A stretch of DNA of 64,000 bases from Amoebophrya sp. A120 (GCA_905178155.1 CAJINV010000004.1:5868828-5932827); one strand, 5' to 3'. Counted from the stretch's first letter, positions 1 through 13,500 are shown. The notes: a model not told the origin generated them from the letters alone. Numbers and translations are program-made.

Positions 1-2766
1 GTGGTGGGGCGCCGTGCTTACACCTTTTCTCCTCTTACTGCTCTTCGACTTCCGCCGACCGGTGTGGTTTCTCCTGCACTTCTGTTTTCAAAAAAAAAGT
101 TCCAGCGACGCTCCGAGCTCCGAGTTCGGTCCGTAGCTCGTCCTCGTGTTATACGTGTAATCGACAGGACCTCCAGCTCTTCGAAGAAAAAGAAATTCAC
201 ACTGTAGTTGAAAAAAAAACTGAAAAAACGTCCACGACCATGTGGTCCTTCGATCTGCTCAACATCCTCTTGTTAACGATGTCGCCTCTGGGTCTTCTCA
301 CAACCCTTTGTCGTTGAAAAAAAAAACCGCGCTTCGAGGTTGAAGAACCGTGTCGTCGTGGTGGCGTAATCATGTGCCGCTGCAGTGCCGGGGACGATGT
401 ACTGGTAGTGAAAATTTTTACTCGTTCCGCTGAAACCCAAACCGTATCCGTGCACCAGGTGCAGCAGAAAAAAAACTCGTTCACAACATGACTCACGATG
501 TAATTTTGTGTGCCACCACAACAAACTTGAAGGCAACCACCAGCTTCTGATATTTTCTTGAACAAGAAATAGAAAGATAAATAGGAGGAATAGCTGCACG
601 GAATAGCTCCACTCAATGTTAATCTCAATTTATTCTCTCGAAAAGTTGTCGCGCTGAATTTTTACCACAGAATTCATTTCAATGCGGCATCCGCTAGCAC
701 TCTGGCTCTCTCTTGTTGAAAACAACACGACAGAAAAAGACCTTCCATGGAAGGAACGCGCAGCTACTTCTTACGAAGTAGCAAACGAAGGAAAAGGAAC
801 GCGAACAGCCTTTGGCTGCGCCAGCATTTGGCAGCTGCATGCAGCTTGCTGCGTGCTCGTTGGCCCGGGCGGACACCAAGAAGAGAAACCTTTTGATTTT
901 TGTTTTTGCCCTACAGAACGACCTGCTTTACTTTGATAATTTGTTTAGTTGAAATGGACTGTTGATGTTCTGACTTTCGCGGAGGACTGGAACCATAGCT
1001 CGTGCGACGGCTCGTGTAGTATTAGGTTTAGAGAGGTTTATCGTCGGTGAAGAAGATCTCCAGGAACTTCTTCTACTTGTCTTCGGGAACGGAATGATAG
1101 CAGGGTGAAATCAATCTCCCCAAAACCAGACCGCGTCCTCCTGAAAATTCTATCAATACAGCAAAACAGGCACTGCCTGGAGGCATTTCATATTCTCTCA
1201 TGTAGTGCTGACAATGTGGCATATATTGCTGCTGGCGTAAACGGCAGGCGAAAAATTTAAAGGAAGTTCTAATTTTGTAGGTAATTATCTTGAACTAGAC
1301 AACAACTCTAAAGACAGTTACAATAGCGCGTGGCCGTAAGAACTATTACATCAATAGGTTTAGTTGTTTTGTGCCCGAAAATTTCATAACTGTCTAGAGT
1401 TCGCTTGTGATACTGTAAAGCTCTGGAATTTATATTTGGTTGTATTCATTTGAAACTAGTACTGGTTGTAGTTCTGATGTTTTGGACTACTCAACTTCTG
1501 TCCATATCCCAAATAAGTTCGTCGCTAGATTCAGTTCGTGAAAATAGTATAGAGTGTCATATTTTTCGTTGCAAAGAACTGGAAGACTAAAGCTGATAGA
1601 ATCGTGCAAGCAGCTCATATTAGGAGGCTCTTCGCGTTTTTAACCTCGTATTTCTCCAACACGACAAAGACTCCACTCAGGTCCTTTTTCAAGGAACCAA
1701 AGCGAGGTCCACTATCGTGTTGACGCTCCTTTTCTTTTCACCTGCTTCTGTGGGCATCGCAATAGCGAGCCAGCAAGAAACGCCTTGGAGGTCTCGATAA
1801 TTTGATGAATACGCTCTAGCTACACACGACCTATATGCGATGGAAAATTATTGTTCGAGAGAAAATTTAATAGTAGTTGCGGTTGACCTGATGTAAACGT
1901 TACCTTCGTCTTTTGTTACACTGGTTTTCTGTTGATGTTGTGTGCCGGTAAAAAGTTTTTCAGAGGTCAGCTTCCTCCTCATGATCCGCATAGATGATTT
2001 GTTTTCGTCTTATTTTTATTTCTGCTTCAAGATATCTGAGTAGTTCGTTAGTTTTCTCAAAAGTCCAAAAATTGTAGTACTCAAGATTTTTCAAAGAGAT
2101 GCCGTAGTACCTGAATTCTCAAATTAGTACCTATTTTTTACTCCTGGTGCTGCACAACTTTTTACAGTTTCATTTTTTCATCAATTTAGAAACGGTAAAT
2201 AATACACGACTTGTTCCCGGTACTAGTTTTGATATGGAGTTTGGTCACGGTTCATTTTTTTGTGTCGAGAAACACATAATAATTTTACAGAGGTACATTT
2301 TTTCAGGGAAGAACGATGAATAGATTGACAGGATTCCTGTCGCGCGGGTTCATTTGAAGAATTTTAAAGAACAAGAGTTAGGGTACAACCCTACCAGTAA
2401 ATCAGGTGTGAATAAAATTGTAATTGTTGTAAAATAGTCGAAACGAGATGGTAGAGCGAAACAGTTGTTACAATAAAAGAGGGTTTGTTAGATTGTTAAC
2501 AAGACAAAATTGTATAACACTAGAGATAATTACATTTGTAATAGAGATAGACTGAGACTTTAAGTCACCTACTGATTTAAGTGCCGGTTATTTGAGAACA
2601 TCAAGGTTATCTGGCTGCATCTCTCATCTCCACCAACCTTTTCGCCAGATCTCTTTGCGTCTCTATTTCTTCAGTTCCTGTTTGTGTTTCGTATTCTTTT
2701 TCCTGCTCCTCGTCTTTCTTAGATCATGCTCCTTCTTGATGCCTTGCTTCGCGATGTATTTTCGCT
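1..2766. other. No gene identified; 3' flank of the first gene
   Basis: This is AT-rich sequence with many homopolymer runs in the first 500 bases and no long open frame, no recognisable protein and no introner ends. It lies downstream of the stop codon of the first minus-strand gene, so the last few hundred bases before 2767 probably hold its 3' untranslated region. Confidence 0.5.
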
Positions 2767-5700
2767 TTATGCGCAGCAGGACACCCCGATGACCTTCATG
2801 TAGGCTTCCCGGGCCGCGGTGATGTTGCGCACCGGGACGTTTTATGGATTGCAAAAATGTCTGCGCTGGAAACTTGTAATGCTGCGTTGGGAAGAATGAA
2901 AATGAATGCTCTGTACTAATGCACAGCCAAGCATGAGAAATATCTTGTTGCGTTTTTCGCATGACAAACTGCGTTTTTGCATGACAGGCAAAAGGGTCTC
3001 TTCTTGGACACGCATCACAAACTCTTTGGTCATGCGAGACAAGCATGACAAATCTCGCAATCTTCCAGACCCAGACATTTTTGCACTCGATACGTTTTCC
3101 GTGGGCATCTGCGCGTCGATGTACAGCGGCCCCTCGTAGTTCTTGCACTCCTGCTCGTTTTCGCCGCCCATCATGTATCCTGTGCAAAAGTATCGCACTC
3201 GTATTCATTGCAGTCATGCATTACAAATCTTTCTTTTAAGTTAAATCCGCATTACAAATTCTATTTCTCACGCTGAGGAAATTTGTAAATGCACTTATAC
3301 GAGTACGATACTTTTGCATTGCATATCATGTCCGCGCCGGAATGATGATCGCGGGGCGAGGACATTCCGTAGGGGTTGCTGGTACCCAGGCCGCTCATGT
3401 GGTAGGAGCTGGAGAAGATAAAACGCCGGTAGTTGTGCTGCGCCTTATGAGAGTGCACAACTCCCCCTCCCTCTCGTTTGTCATGCAAAACCGCAAACCC
3501 AAGTGCTTCCCTGTGGCACTGTTTGCATGACAGATTCCGGAAGCCCAAACAGTACTGCACTAGGCGCATGAATTTGTCATGCACAGGCTTCACGTGTGCT
3601 AATGTTTGTATTGCTGTGTGTTCATGCTATACAAATGAGGGGGGAGGAGGAGTTGTGCACTCCCATACGCCTGCGCGATCTTGTAAAAGTGCGGCGGACC
3701 ACCTGCCGCCTTGGCGGCCTTGGGGGTCGTGCTAGCAGTCGAAGTCGCGGTAGAAGTAGAGGTGTTACCAACTGCCTCGCTGGTGGAATTGTTTTTGTTC
3801 GTGTGCTATCAACTGCAAAACTGTCTGCGTCTGGAAGATTGCCAGGTTTGTCATGCATATTTTGAATGACCCATGATATCTGTGACGCATGCCCTAGCAT
3901 CACAGATCTTTAGAGGACTTTGCGATGCCTCTACCGCATGGGAAATGCCCTCTCCGCGTAGCACAAACTGGAGTCCTCGTGCTGGTCATGCAATACAAAT
4001 TTTTTTAGAATCCAGAGACAGCATCACAAGTTAGTTTAGAATCTTCCAGACCCAGACATATTTGCAATGCATATGTGCAGCAGGCTACTGGCCGGGTAGA
4101 TCCGCTTCTTGTTCTCCGGCAGGAGCATCAGTTTCTTCTGCTCGAGCTTCGGAAACAGCGGGCCGGTGGTGCTCGTGGTCACCACAGTCGTATGCATTGC
4201 AAAAGTATCGCACTCGTATAAATGCAATACAAATTTCCTCAGCATGAGAAATAAAATTTGTATTGCGGATTTACCTTAAGAAAAAGATTTGTAATGCATG
4301 ACTGCAATACGAGTACGATACTTTTGCAGTTCATAAGTCGTCCGCGGCGTCAACGTCGCGGTGGTACTGGAGGTATCCAGTGCAAAAGTATCGCGCTCGG
4401 ACTAATTGCAAATATGCATGACAAATCTTCCTCCTAGGGTAAAACAGCATTACAAATTGCGTTCTTCATGCTGAGCAAATTTGTAATGCAATTTGTACTA
4501 GTACGATGCTTTTGCATTGCATAGGAGGTCGGCTTGCTCGGGCGAGCGGCGGTCGACGCGGGAGGGGCGAACGAGTCCTCGTCGGCAAGGAACGAGGTGC
4601 GAGGAGCGAGAAAATACTTCTCCTCCTGGGCGGCCTGAGGTTGATTAAGTGGGGGAGAAGAAGTTAATGGATTTATTCATCTTGGATCGACGTTCTGTGG
4701 AGTTCGAGGAAAAGTTATACCGATTGAGAATTATACTTGTCAAGATTAAAGCACTTTTTTGATAAAAGTACCTTCTTCTTCCGCTCCATCAACTGCCATT
4801 TGCACTTGATGTCGTCTTCCTGTACCCGAGCCTTGTCCTTGTACACCACCACTTGGTGGCTGTTGTTCTTGCTCGTGGCCACGTAGACCGGCATCGTCGG
4901 GCGGAATTGCGGCAAAGGCAGCGCCGGGTAGTAGATCGCATGACTGCTCGCCGTCTGGTTCTTCCGCACACCATTCTGCTTGTTTCCACCACCCCGCGTG
5001 TTTGTCGCGCGACGGCGCTGGCGCAGCGTGCGGCGCACCTCGAGGGCCCTCTATGCATTGCAAATATGTCTGGGTCTAGAAGGTTGGAACTTGTAATGCT
5101 AGCTTTCCGTAGTTAGGAAATCTGTATTGCATAAACAACAAAAGTCGCGGCCTCTTTTTTTATACGCAAAAACGCAGCTTCTCATGCGGATTGCCTATGA
5201 GAAAGCGTTCTGGAAAGTTGTCATGCTAGGTTGCGCTCGACACTGTTTCTATCATCCACATTTTAGCATCACACGTTTCCAGACCCAGACATTTTTGCAT
5301 TTGATACCTTCATCGCTTTCACCATCTGTTTGTCCAAAGGCGGGTCCGCAACGGGTGCTCGGGGGACCACGACTCTGGAACTGGTACGACCACTGCCTCG
5401 TCCCGGCTTGCTCATAGCCATGCTCTGGAAGACGTGCATCAGAGCAGCGTCGTCCTTGTTGTAGTTTTTCTGCATGGCGGTGCAGGTCTGTTCCGGAAAG
5501 TCGCGCAAGTCGTCCACCGTTGGCGGCAGCGGGCTGCGGCGGCTCACGGGGTGATACACCGGCACGATCACCGAGGATTTCTGTCCCGCGGTCCGCTGGG
5601 CGGTCCTCGCGCGGCGCTGGGCGCGACGCACGCTGGCCCGGCGCGCGTTCATCGAGAAAGATGCTGAGCCGCCGATGGAGCGGACGTGGCGATTGTTAGT

Positions 5701-8700
5701 ACTACGGGAGTTCAGAATCCGGTTGGTCTCGCGGCGCTTCAGCATCTTGAAAATGAACTCCTGCTTGGTCTCGATCGAGCCGGTAGTTCCCTGGGTGGGA
5801 GTACTAGTGTTCGTGAAAGAACCTCCCACGCGCGTGAAGTTCTGCTGGGCGTTGCGGCGGCCCGCCCGGCGAGAGCTGGAGGCTGCGTACAAAGAGCCGA
5901 AATTCGTTTTGCTCGTCTTGTTCTCACCTTCAGCCATCATGTGCGGCAAAACCACACAGTGATTAGAGCGGGCCTGCGCCTCGTTCTGAAAAGCGACGAC
6001 CGCAGAGGACGACGTCTGATGCAGCTCCGTCGAGCTGGTGTTCAGCATCCGGGCGCCCTGCTTCCACAACATCATCTGGGAATGCAGGTACTCGCGAACC
6101 AGACCGATCGCCGACTTCTGCAGAAACTTACCCACCGGGAAAATGGCCGCTTTGGAGTGGTTCGTCGTGGTGCTCGTGGTCCAGGCGCCCTTCAGGGTCC
6201 AGTTCTGCGGGCAGGATTCCAAGTTCTGCGCACCCACCTGAGCTTCAACCTGCTTCCGCGCGTCCAAAACGCCACGGCGGCACTTCTTGTCTTCACCAAA
6301 CAAGGCGGCGCGGAACGCGGAAAGATCTGGTTGTATTATTAATTTGGTGTTCTTGTATACGGATTTTCATTTTCGATTTCCATTCCGTTCGCTGCACTGC
6401 AATTTCAAATAATCAGGTTCTGTACCAAAAGTGGAAATAAGCGCGTGGAGGTCACGGTGCGAGCCTAGGCGTTACAGATCATCAATCAAGATGTCGCCCC
6501 GGATCCGATTCGGAACTTACAACAGCGAATGAAAAAAACTAAGTAAATACCGATGTCATCCTGGCCGGTGCTGCCCGTCGGCGCGGCGAGCTCTTCCATC
6601 GGGTTGCCCCAGGACGAGGTCGTGGCGTAAAACAGGCTGGTTCCCGACCGCCGGAGCGGGCAGACATCGGTCATCTCGGAGGGCGCGTCGGCCACGATGG
6701 ACAGCATCAGCAGACGCGACTGTACGGCGAACACCACAACCAACAACGCCATCATGTGCATGCGGTTTGCGTTTTTCACGGACTTGGTGCAGGAAGAGCC
6801 CTTGCAAGAACCCGACGAAGAAGCAGACATAGAAGTACAGGCAACCGCGCCGCTCTTTTCCGCGGCGGAAGGTCCGGCTAAAAAGTTGTTCATGTTATCG
6901 AACTGCGGGTTCTCCAGGTGCTGTTTGATGGTGTCCCGCAGCGCGCGCAGATTCTCGCTGCGAGAGGCCGTCTCGTAGTTGCCGAAGATTTCGGCCGACT
7001 TGGCGGAAAATTTGCAAACCTGCTGCATCACCGCGCGGAACACGCAGCACTGCATCCGCTTGAGCATCCCGAACGCCTTGTGGACGGAGCGGAGCAGGCT
7101 GCGGCGCGGGCCGCGGACGCATTTTTTCGCCAGACGCACACGGTGCGCGCAAAACTGCCCGCACTTCTTGTACGCTTTACGGATCTTCTTGGCCGCCAGG
7201 GTCTTGGCGGTGGAAACGACCTGGAGTTCAGTAAAGAGGATTGGCGGAGAGAGTGAAGATAATGGCTGCATTTTCAAATTCCAAGCATGTTGTTCAGACT
7301 GAGAGCATAACTTCTACGTTAACGTTCGACATCAAAAGTGCGAAAACCACAAAAATTGTATAACTGTAGTACCCCAGTGCTGGCCGGAGCAGCAACCTGC
7401 AGCTCCTCAGAAGTGGTCGTTGTGCTAGTCGGGGAAGAAGAATTCTGCTCGACCTTGACGTAGCCTTCTTCTACGACCTCATCTCCCGCAACGGCCGCTG
7501 CCTCCGCTTCCAATTGCAGTTTCCTGGCGGCGCGCTTGGAGGCCAACTTTTTCGTGGACAGGGCGATGTAGCAGAGGCACTTGTAGCCCTTCCCGGCCAC
7601 GCGGTCCATGAAGGCGCAGTAGGTCTGGCAGCCGGCGATGATCCGGGACCGCACTGGGACCACGTACCGACAGGTCAACCGCTTGATCCAGGCGATCAGC
7701 TTCTCCGAGGAAGCCTTGAGCGTGACGCAGATCTGCGAAACCGCCATGCGGGTCTTCTCGTCCGCGTTGATGGTGGCGGCTTTTAATTTCATGATCAACA
7801 GTATGGAAGCGTCAGGTTTGAAATCGTCAAAGTTGAAATAATTTGTAATGCATAAAATGCATGACCCGAGATGCGTGCGTTGCAGAGCAGGCAAGTGAGG
7901 CCGATTGTAAGCCTGTTTGGGGCTACAGCTCGAGCTGCTAAAGTAGCATGAAAAAATCACTCTTCTTTGCCTAAACAGCATGACAGTTTGGATTTAGGGA
8001 CCACCGAAATTTGTCATGCGCCACTTACAAACTGGCTTCCAACTGGCATCCATTTTATGCATGACAAACTATTTCAACTTTGACGATTTCAAACCTGACG
8101 CTTCCATAAACAGGTCGGTCTGCTGCCGGATGAAGGCGATCAGCATGTCCTTGGCGCTGTGAGGGTTTTTTGATATTTCATTTACAACATTTTCAGCATT
8201 TAATACGAAGGCCTCGGTGGTGGACCACAAACGAGTTCGCTGCTTTGCAGGACCTCATCACCACTTGCATTTCTTTGCATACGAAAAACAAAAATGAAAA
8301 ATCATCTTCAAATTTTTATACTCGCCCGCCTTCTGCTTGGCCAGACAGCATTTTCCCTTCGTGGCACAGAACACGGTAACAAAGAACGCCAGGAACTTCG
8401 CAAACTGCTTCCGGACCGAGCTGTCTCCAACTTGCTGCTCTCCTGCAGTCGCCTTGATGTCTTTCTGCACGATAGCGGAAAAAGCGGGCGTCATATCAGG
8501 GTAGTCCTTCTGCGGGGCCGGCGGGTTCACCTTGTTCCCGCCCTCATTCGTGAACGGCATCCAGGAGAACCAGGATTTATTTTTCGCTTGCTGCTCTTTC
8601 AGCAACTTCTCCTTCTCCACCACCAACTCCTTTTTCAGCTTCTCTTCCACGAGCTCGAGAAAGTCCTGGACGCTTTCCGGACTGCAGGTCTTCTTCTTAT

Positions 8701-9061
8701 TCACGTGGAACAGATCCTTGGCCGTCTTCTGGTACAAGTTTTTGGTCTTGCTGGCAAACTCTTGGACCACCGTCTTCGTGTTGCGCACCAGCGAGGAGGC
8801 CTTGTTAGTGGTAGCTTGTTGTTCATCTCCACCAGCGCCTTGTGAAGAAGTCGTGGAAGAAGCCGAACTGCTCTGCTGGTCATGGTCCACATGATCGGCG
8901 AGTAGCGTCTCGTAGTCGCCCTGCAAATCGATGAGCGAAACGTCGCTCTCCTCGTCAGAAGACCCCTTCTCCGACTGCTTTGTGGGCGAATTCTCAATTG
9001 AGGACACTTCCCCGTTGCCGCGCATCAGCGACCAACCGCTCCTATTGCGTCGGCTGCTCAT
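2767..9061 (-). CDS. Unknown 1276-aa protein, 4 ordinary introns and 8 introner introns
   Basis: I do not recognise this protein. Coding segments (minus strand, high to low): 9061-8322, 8156-8109, 7796-7373, 7220-6551, 6326-5307, 5046-4772, 4634-4524, 4368-4336, 4185-4074, 3801-3668, 3440-3326, 3170-3093, 2837-2767; they sum to 3831 nt, exactly 1277 codons. Ordinary introns are GT-AG (starts GTATAA, GTACTA, GTATTT, GTACTT). The start ATG at 9061 opens MSSRRNRSGW. The N-terminal 100 residues are acidic and Ser-rich; a Lys/Glu-rich helical stretch follows. Cys/Arg/Lys-rich regions lie in the middle, and one hydrophobic segment near residues 559-580 could span a membrane. The C-terminal part is Thr/Ser-rich and ends in VSCCA. 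The last 654 coding bases are cut into seven exons by six introners. Exon order and frame are well supported; function is open. Confidence 0.75.
2843..3092. mobile_element. Introner, family A, in gene 2767-9061
   Basis: Ends TATGGATTGCAAAAATGTCT and the complementary TTTTTGCACTCGATA. Duplication CGTTT at 2838-2842 and 3093-3097. Removal joins MPTEN to VPVRNITAA, 71 nt before the stop. Confidence 0.9.
3176..3325. mobile_element. Introner, family B, in gene 2767-9061
   Basis: Ends TATCCTGTGCAAAAG and CTTTTGCATTGCATA. Duplication TCATG at 3171-3175 and 3326-3330. Removal joins SGADM to MGGENEQ. Confidence 0.92.
3446..3667. mobile_element. Introner, family C, in gene 2767-9061
   Basis: Family C ends begin TATGAGAGTGCACAACTCCC, with a C/T-rich then G/A-rich block at the two sides. 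Duplication CGCCT at 3441-3445 and 3668-3672. Removal joins KIAQA to QHNYRRF. Confidence 0.9.
3807..4073. mobile_element. Introner, family A, in gene 2767-9061
   Basis: Ends TATCAACTGCAAAACTGTCT and CAGACATATTTGCAATGCATA (inner part). Duplication TGTGC at 3802-3806 and 4074-4078. Removal joins ASSLLH to TNKNNSTSEA. Confidence 0.9.
4191..4335. mobile_element. Introner, family B, in gene 2767-9061
   Basis: Ends TATGCATTGCAAAAG and CTTTTGCAGTTCATA. Duplication AGTCG at 4186-4190 and 4336-4340. Removal joins PRTT to VVTTST without a frame change. Confidence 0.92.
4374..4523. mobile_element. Introner, family B, in gene 2767-9061
   Basis: Ends TATCCAGTGCAAAAG and CTTTTGCATTGCATA. Duplication GGAGG at 4369-4373 and 4524-4528. 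With its neighbour at 4191 it isolates a 33-nt exon; removal gives the run PTSSTTATLTPRTT. Confidence 0.92.
5052..5306. mobile_element. Introner, family A, in gene 2767-9061
   Basis: Ends carry the family A mark ATGTCTGGGTCT and its complement. Duplication CCCTC (5047-5051) against CCTTC (5307-5311), one mismatch. Removal joins GCG ATG AAG GCC CTC GAG in frame (AMKALE). Confidence 0.85.
7802..8108. mobile_element. Introner, family D, in gene 2767-9061
   Basis: Inverted ends TATGGAAGCGTCAGGTTTGA and its complement, near-perfect for about 38 bp. The 5-bp duplication AACAG lies at 7797-7801 and 8109-8113. Removing element plus one copy joins GAC CTG TTG ATC ATG (DLLIM) in frame. Confidence 0.9.
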
Positions 9062-10582
9062 CTTCGATTTATTTTCGACACCTTTATCGTTTTCTGAAAA
9101 AGGACTCGATGTTTCTGTACAGACAAGGAGTTGTCCGATTCTTACTCTCGACCTCTCGGTAAGAACCAACAAGAAGTGCTGACGCGTGCAACTTCTTCTC
9201 GTCCGCTGTGACTTTACTTTTTGCAGGATAACTTCTGCTTTCAGAATCGACTCACCCTAGAATTGGTCACGATTTTTTTTCCAAAAATGGTAAATCAATG
9301 TGCAATAAAGGCGTGTTCTGAATCTGAGGCAGACACGGCACGCAAAATAAAAGTTTCGGATGGAGAAGGAGTAAGTTCGTATCACAGCGGCCTACGAACG
9401 AAAATTGTGTATAAGTTGTGGGAAAAACGTCAAAACTTGGTTGTAGTGCTATTGCTCAATGCAAGTAGACTATGTTTAGAAAAGCAAGTGGAGCTCTACC
9501 AAGCAAAAAGATCCCGTGATGTGTCGATACACAGACTAATGCATCTCTACAAAGCGGGGACCATAGATTCCTAGGGGAAATCCATGCTGTCGAGAGCCTG
9601 TATATAATGTGAAGTTTCGGAGTTGTGTAATTTCGACGCTCTAGTTTCCAGCTCCTGGGTGCGCTCCAAAATGAAAAGAAAATCGACCGATACACGAACA
9701 ATTTTCCCTCCCACTGCACTCGTCGACGGAACTCCGGCTCATATCCTCTCTCCTGCCTGTTCTAACTGCTCAAAGAAGACATCATCAGAGCACCGAATCC
9801 CGAGGCATTGCACTCTTTGGGCCCTCTCTCTCTCCGAACCGAATTAGACCGAGTTTTACATGTTCAAGCTCATCTCCTGAAAGAAGTGACCGAGAGATCA
9901 CAACACAACGGATCTCGAACAATTCATTCCAGCAACAGACTTCGTTATAGACCCAGACTCACACAGATGACCTCAGAAATGTATATCAGTATGCTACTTG
10001 TTTGTCTTCAGTGAATTCGTGGTCTCCGGTTGAAGGGCTTGCCTTCTTTTTACGATTCTACGGGATACGTTTCAGATTCAGATGGATACGCGGACTCCGG
10101 GTGAAGATCGTGTCTTCTTCTTCTTGCGTGTTTCTACTTTCTAGTGCTACTTTAAGAAAAAAACAGTTTGACGGGGCCACTTTGAGCCTGCTTGTGAATC
10201 ACATGTGGTTAGCGCTTCTTTATAGAAAAAAACTTTTTTTTTTCAACGAAATTGATCATCTCTGTACAAAGTCATCGAGGGTTTGGGTTGCATTTGCTGA
10301 TTACATATTGATTATCGTTTTCGATTATGATTTCGCTATCGGCTTCACCATTCCGCGGGGTTTGGGTTGCATTTTCTGATTACATGTTGATTTCGTTGTC
10401 GATTATGATTTCGCTATCGGCTTCACCATTCCGCGAAGTAGGGTGTGCTTGTGCTTCTTTGTCGTTCTTCGTAGCATCTTCTTCTGCGATGCGGGTGTAT
10501 CAGGACCTGTTGGCAAACGTAAAATCTGTGCCGCGCTGAAGCTGATAGATCATCGTCAACGTCATCCATGAATGTATACTAC
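9062..10582. other. Intergenic spacer, no gene identified
   Basis: About 1.5 kb between two minus-strand genes. It should contain the promoter and leader of the 9061 gene and the 3' untranslated region of the 10583 gene. Open frames here are short and lack protein-like features. The one structure seen is a tandem duplication at 10281-10438. Confidence 0.5.
10281..10438. repeat. Two-copy tandem repeat, period 79 bp
   Basis: Two adjacent copies start with GTTTGGGTTGCATTT at 10281 and 10360, and both end with CGGCTTCACCATTCCGCG. A few substitutions separate them. Confidence 0.8.
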
Positions 10583-13500
10583 TTACACTCCTTTACTTTT
10601 GTCCTCGGCGCCATCACTCTCGTCAGAGTCGCCATCCAGGATCCCAACTTCTTGCAGCGCGGCGGACCGCACCCAATGTTGGAGGAAAAAACAACCTCGG
10701 TTCCAGTAGGAATCCGTGAATGGCGAGGGCGGGCGCTGTTGAGTATGATGATGGGAACAAGTTAATCCTTTAATGTTAATTCGCAGTTTTTATATGGACA
10801 TGTTGTGTTGTACTTGTAGGAGGCATGTAGTTGAGTCGACGTCATCGACGTCATGCATGATGAGAGATTTAATTCTAGTTCTAGATTTTCTACCACTACT
10901 AGAAAGAGCGAGCTAGTACTGCGGCAGAGTAGTATGATTCTGATTGTCCATGGAAAAATGAAAATCTCCTGTACCCATATTTCCGGGTTGATGAGCCGAC
11001 TGGCGGGATCGTGAGTGAAAAACACCTGGTGGCGAGAAGAAGTACTACAACTGTCGGCATTTTTTTCTGCACTCCATTCCCCCGCCGCCGCCCCCACTGC
11101 GTCAGAGAAATCATAACAACCAACAGCTCTTGACACGGTCATTCGCAAGCGCATATCTCCCTGTAGCTCCTCTTGGTTTCTTTCGTGGTCTACAACAAAC
11201 GACCCGGTTTTATTATTTCGTTCTCCTGCAGCTTCAGCTTCTGCATTTCCATTTCCATTTGAACTACTGCTGCATTTCCATTTGTCCAGAATTTTCGCGA
11301 CCACCACCGCTTTCTCACTCTCCTCGACGAGGAAAATCTGAACACCAACCGCGTCGTTCTATGAGGGTGCACAACTCCCCCGCCCCCTCGTTTGTATAGC
11401 ATGAACGGCAATACAAGCATCAGCAATCTTGCCGGTTTTGCATGACAAATTTGCACTGGAGTGTAGCGCTATTTGGAATACCAAAACTTGTCATGCAATC
11501 AGTGCCACGAGGCAAAGGGTGGATTTGGTAGTTTGCATGACAAATGAGGGGGAGGGGGAGTTGTGCACTCTCATACGTTCATCTTGGAAAACAGATGCAA
11601 CAGCTTGTGCCGCTGCGCGGCGTCCCGCTTCGCCTGTGCAGACGGCCACCCGGAGGCCACCGGGGGCGAGGCGGCCACGGCAAGGACCTGATCCGCGGTC
11701 AGAAAAAAACACTTCTTCTGGTGAGGATGTTGGCTGGCCGGTGTGGCTCCGGAACCTTGTTCTGGTGAGGGACCACAAGGAGATGCTTTATTTGCCAAAC
11801 CGTTGTTCCTAGTGCTAGAACCATGATATGCCTCGGATTCGATGCACACCAGAATTTCCTTCCTGCTGCTGCTGGTTCTCGTGTCGATCCGACCAGCCGA
11901 ATTACACAAAGACGCTGCTCGCAGTAATTCTGCAAGGGCCGCAACCACTTCCGTCGTGAGCAATCGGGCGGGAGTCAAGAGTTGCCGAGCTACCTTGGTT
12001 CGCTCCAAATCGTAGGCAACCCTGGAGATGTGAATTTGCCGCTCGGGTGGTTGGATAATCGCACTACTGCCTCCCTGCTCGTGTGCATTTTTCACGACCG
12101 TCGAAGTTGCAGTTTCGTCTTGGTGTTGTCTACTTTTCTGAAATAAACTTATTTTCGTCTTTCCTCCGCCGGCCCCCGCACCAGTCGTTTGATGTGCCGT
12201 ACTGGCACTGCGTCTGCCAGCTCTACTGGCGCCCAGTCTACTCAACCCGTCTTGGCTCACGAAAAAATGCTGCACCTTGTTCAGACCAGAAGTAGAACCT
12301 CCTCCTGCGCCAGGTCCTTCACGCGAAGCCGTGTTCTTGCTACCAAAGAACGACACGAAAAAGTTCGATAAAAGTTTCCCAAGCGTGCAATCGACACTCG
12401 TATCCGCGGCGTCCAAAAAGCCCGGGGTGCCGGAGGGATTCGCCACAAATCGGAGTTCTTGTGGGAGGAGGAGCGGCGGTCGTGTCGGGTTGCGATCTTG
12501 ATGGTCTTCTTCACAAGGTAGCTGCACTGGAATATTGATTTTGTTCTCCAGCTCGTCGCCATCACGCAGACCAGAAAGAACAGGTGGCGGATGGTCATGG
12601 CCCTGGCGGCGACCGTTGTTACTTTCGTGGTCCTCCTGTGCGGCCTCAACGCCGCGAGCTGGTGCCCCAGCACTGTTCTGGACACCCTTTATTTTCGAAA
12701 TGCTTGCTCCTGCTTCCGTGGTAGTGCTGTTTTCTTCCATAGTTGCGCCGAAATCTGGAACTCCACCTTCGCGGGAAGGATCTCCTTGCGAGGATGCTGG
12801 CAGCGAGGAACGACCTTCGTCTTGAAGATCTCGCGCTCGTGATGACGGAACAATGTCAACTTCCAGAAACAGTGAAGAAGTGCAATTCTCGTGTAGAAGA
12901 CTTCTGTAGAAGTACTGGTCCTCGTGATCCTGGACGTCACCAAGGCTCATTTCCTGTATCCCTGTTCCTTCTCCCTCCACCTGGGGAGATGACCCGATAT
13001 TACGCGAGCAGCTCCCGGGCGTTGTACTTGTTCCTGGGGTTGAGGAGCTCCTAGAAGATGAAATTGCGGCAGTACGACTTCTTTTGGGACTGGTACACTC
13101 TTTTCTTTCTTCGCTTGACTGCTCATTTTTACCGTGGGCTTGATGTTCTTCATATTGCGCGCCGTGATGTTGCCTACTGCGCTTTTTCCTCGGGGGCAGT
13201 TGAGTTGTTCTTCTTGGAAAATATCCAGCCTTACAATCTAGTTCATCTTTTATTACGCGCTCGAACTTTAAGAACTGCAAGCTTTGGTCGACAAGTTTCC
13301 TCGCGAGGCTTGTTTCGTCGATGCGAAAACCGCCGCTGCCTTTTGGATCGGAGGAGATCAGGGGCGACGCCGTGCTGCCAACGGGAGTTCCAGCAGAAAA
13401 GAAAGATTTATCCTGGTTATCTACCAAGGAGCCCATGATATTACTAGCACCACAGCGTCCATTTGTACTTGACGTTGCAGAACTCGTCGTCCCCGAAGCA

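Noticed and set aside
2842-3198. Shared peptide KMSGSGR(L) appearing at the ends of many frames
   Set aside because: It is translation of the family A introner end (ATGTCTGGGTCTGG) and not a protein domain; the frames run into the element and stop.
2843-4523. Regularly spaced similar repeats resembling a CRISPR array
   Set aside because: The repeats are different families with inverted ends and 5-bp duplications, separated by coding exons of a eukaryotic gene.
9221-9574. 117-residue plus-strand frame in the spacer after 9061
   Set aside because: It would be the only plus-strand gene, and it has no recognisable domain, no codon-level support and no neighbour evidence.
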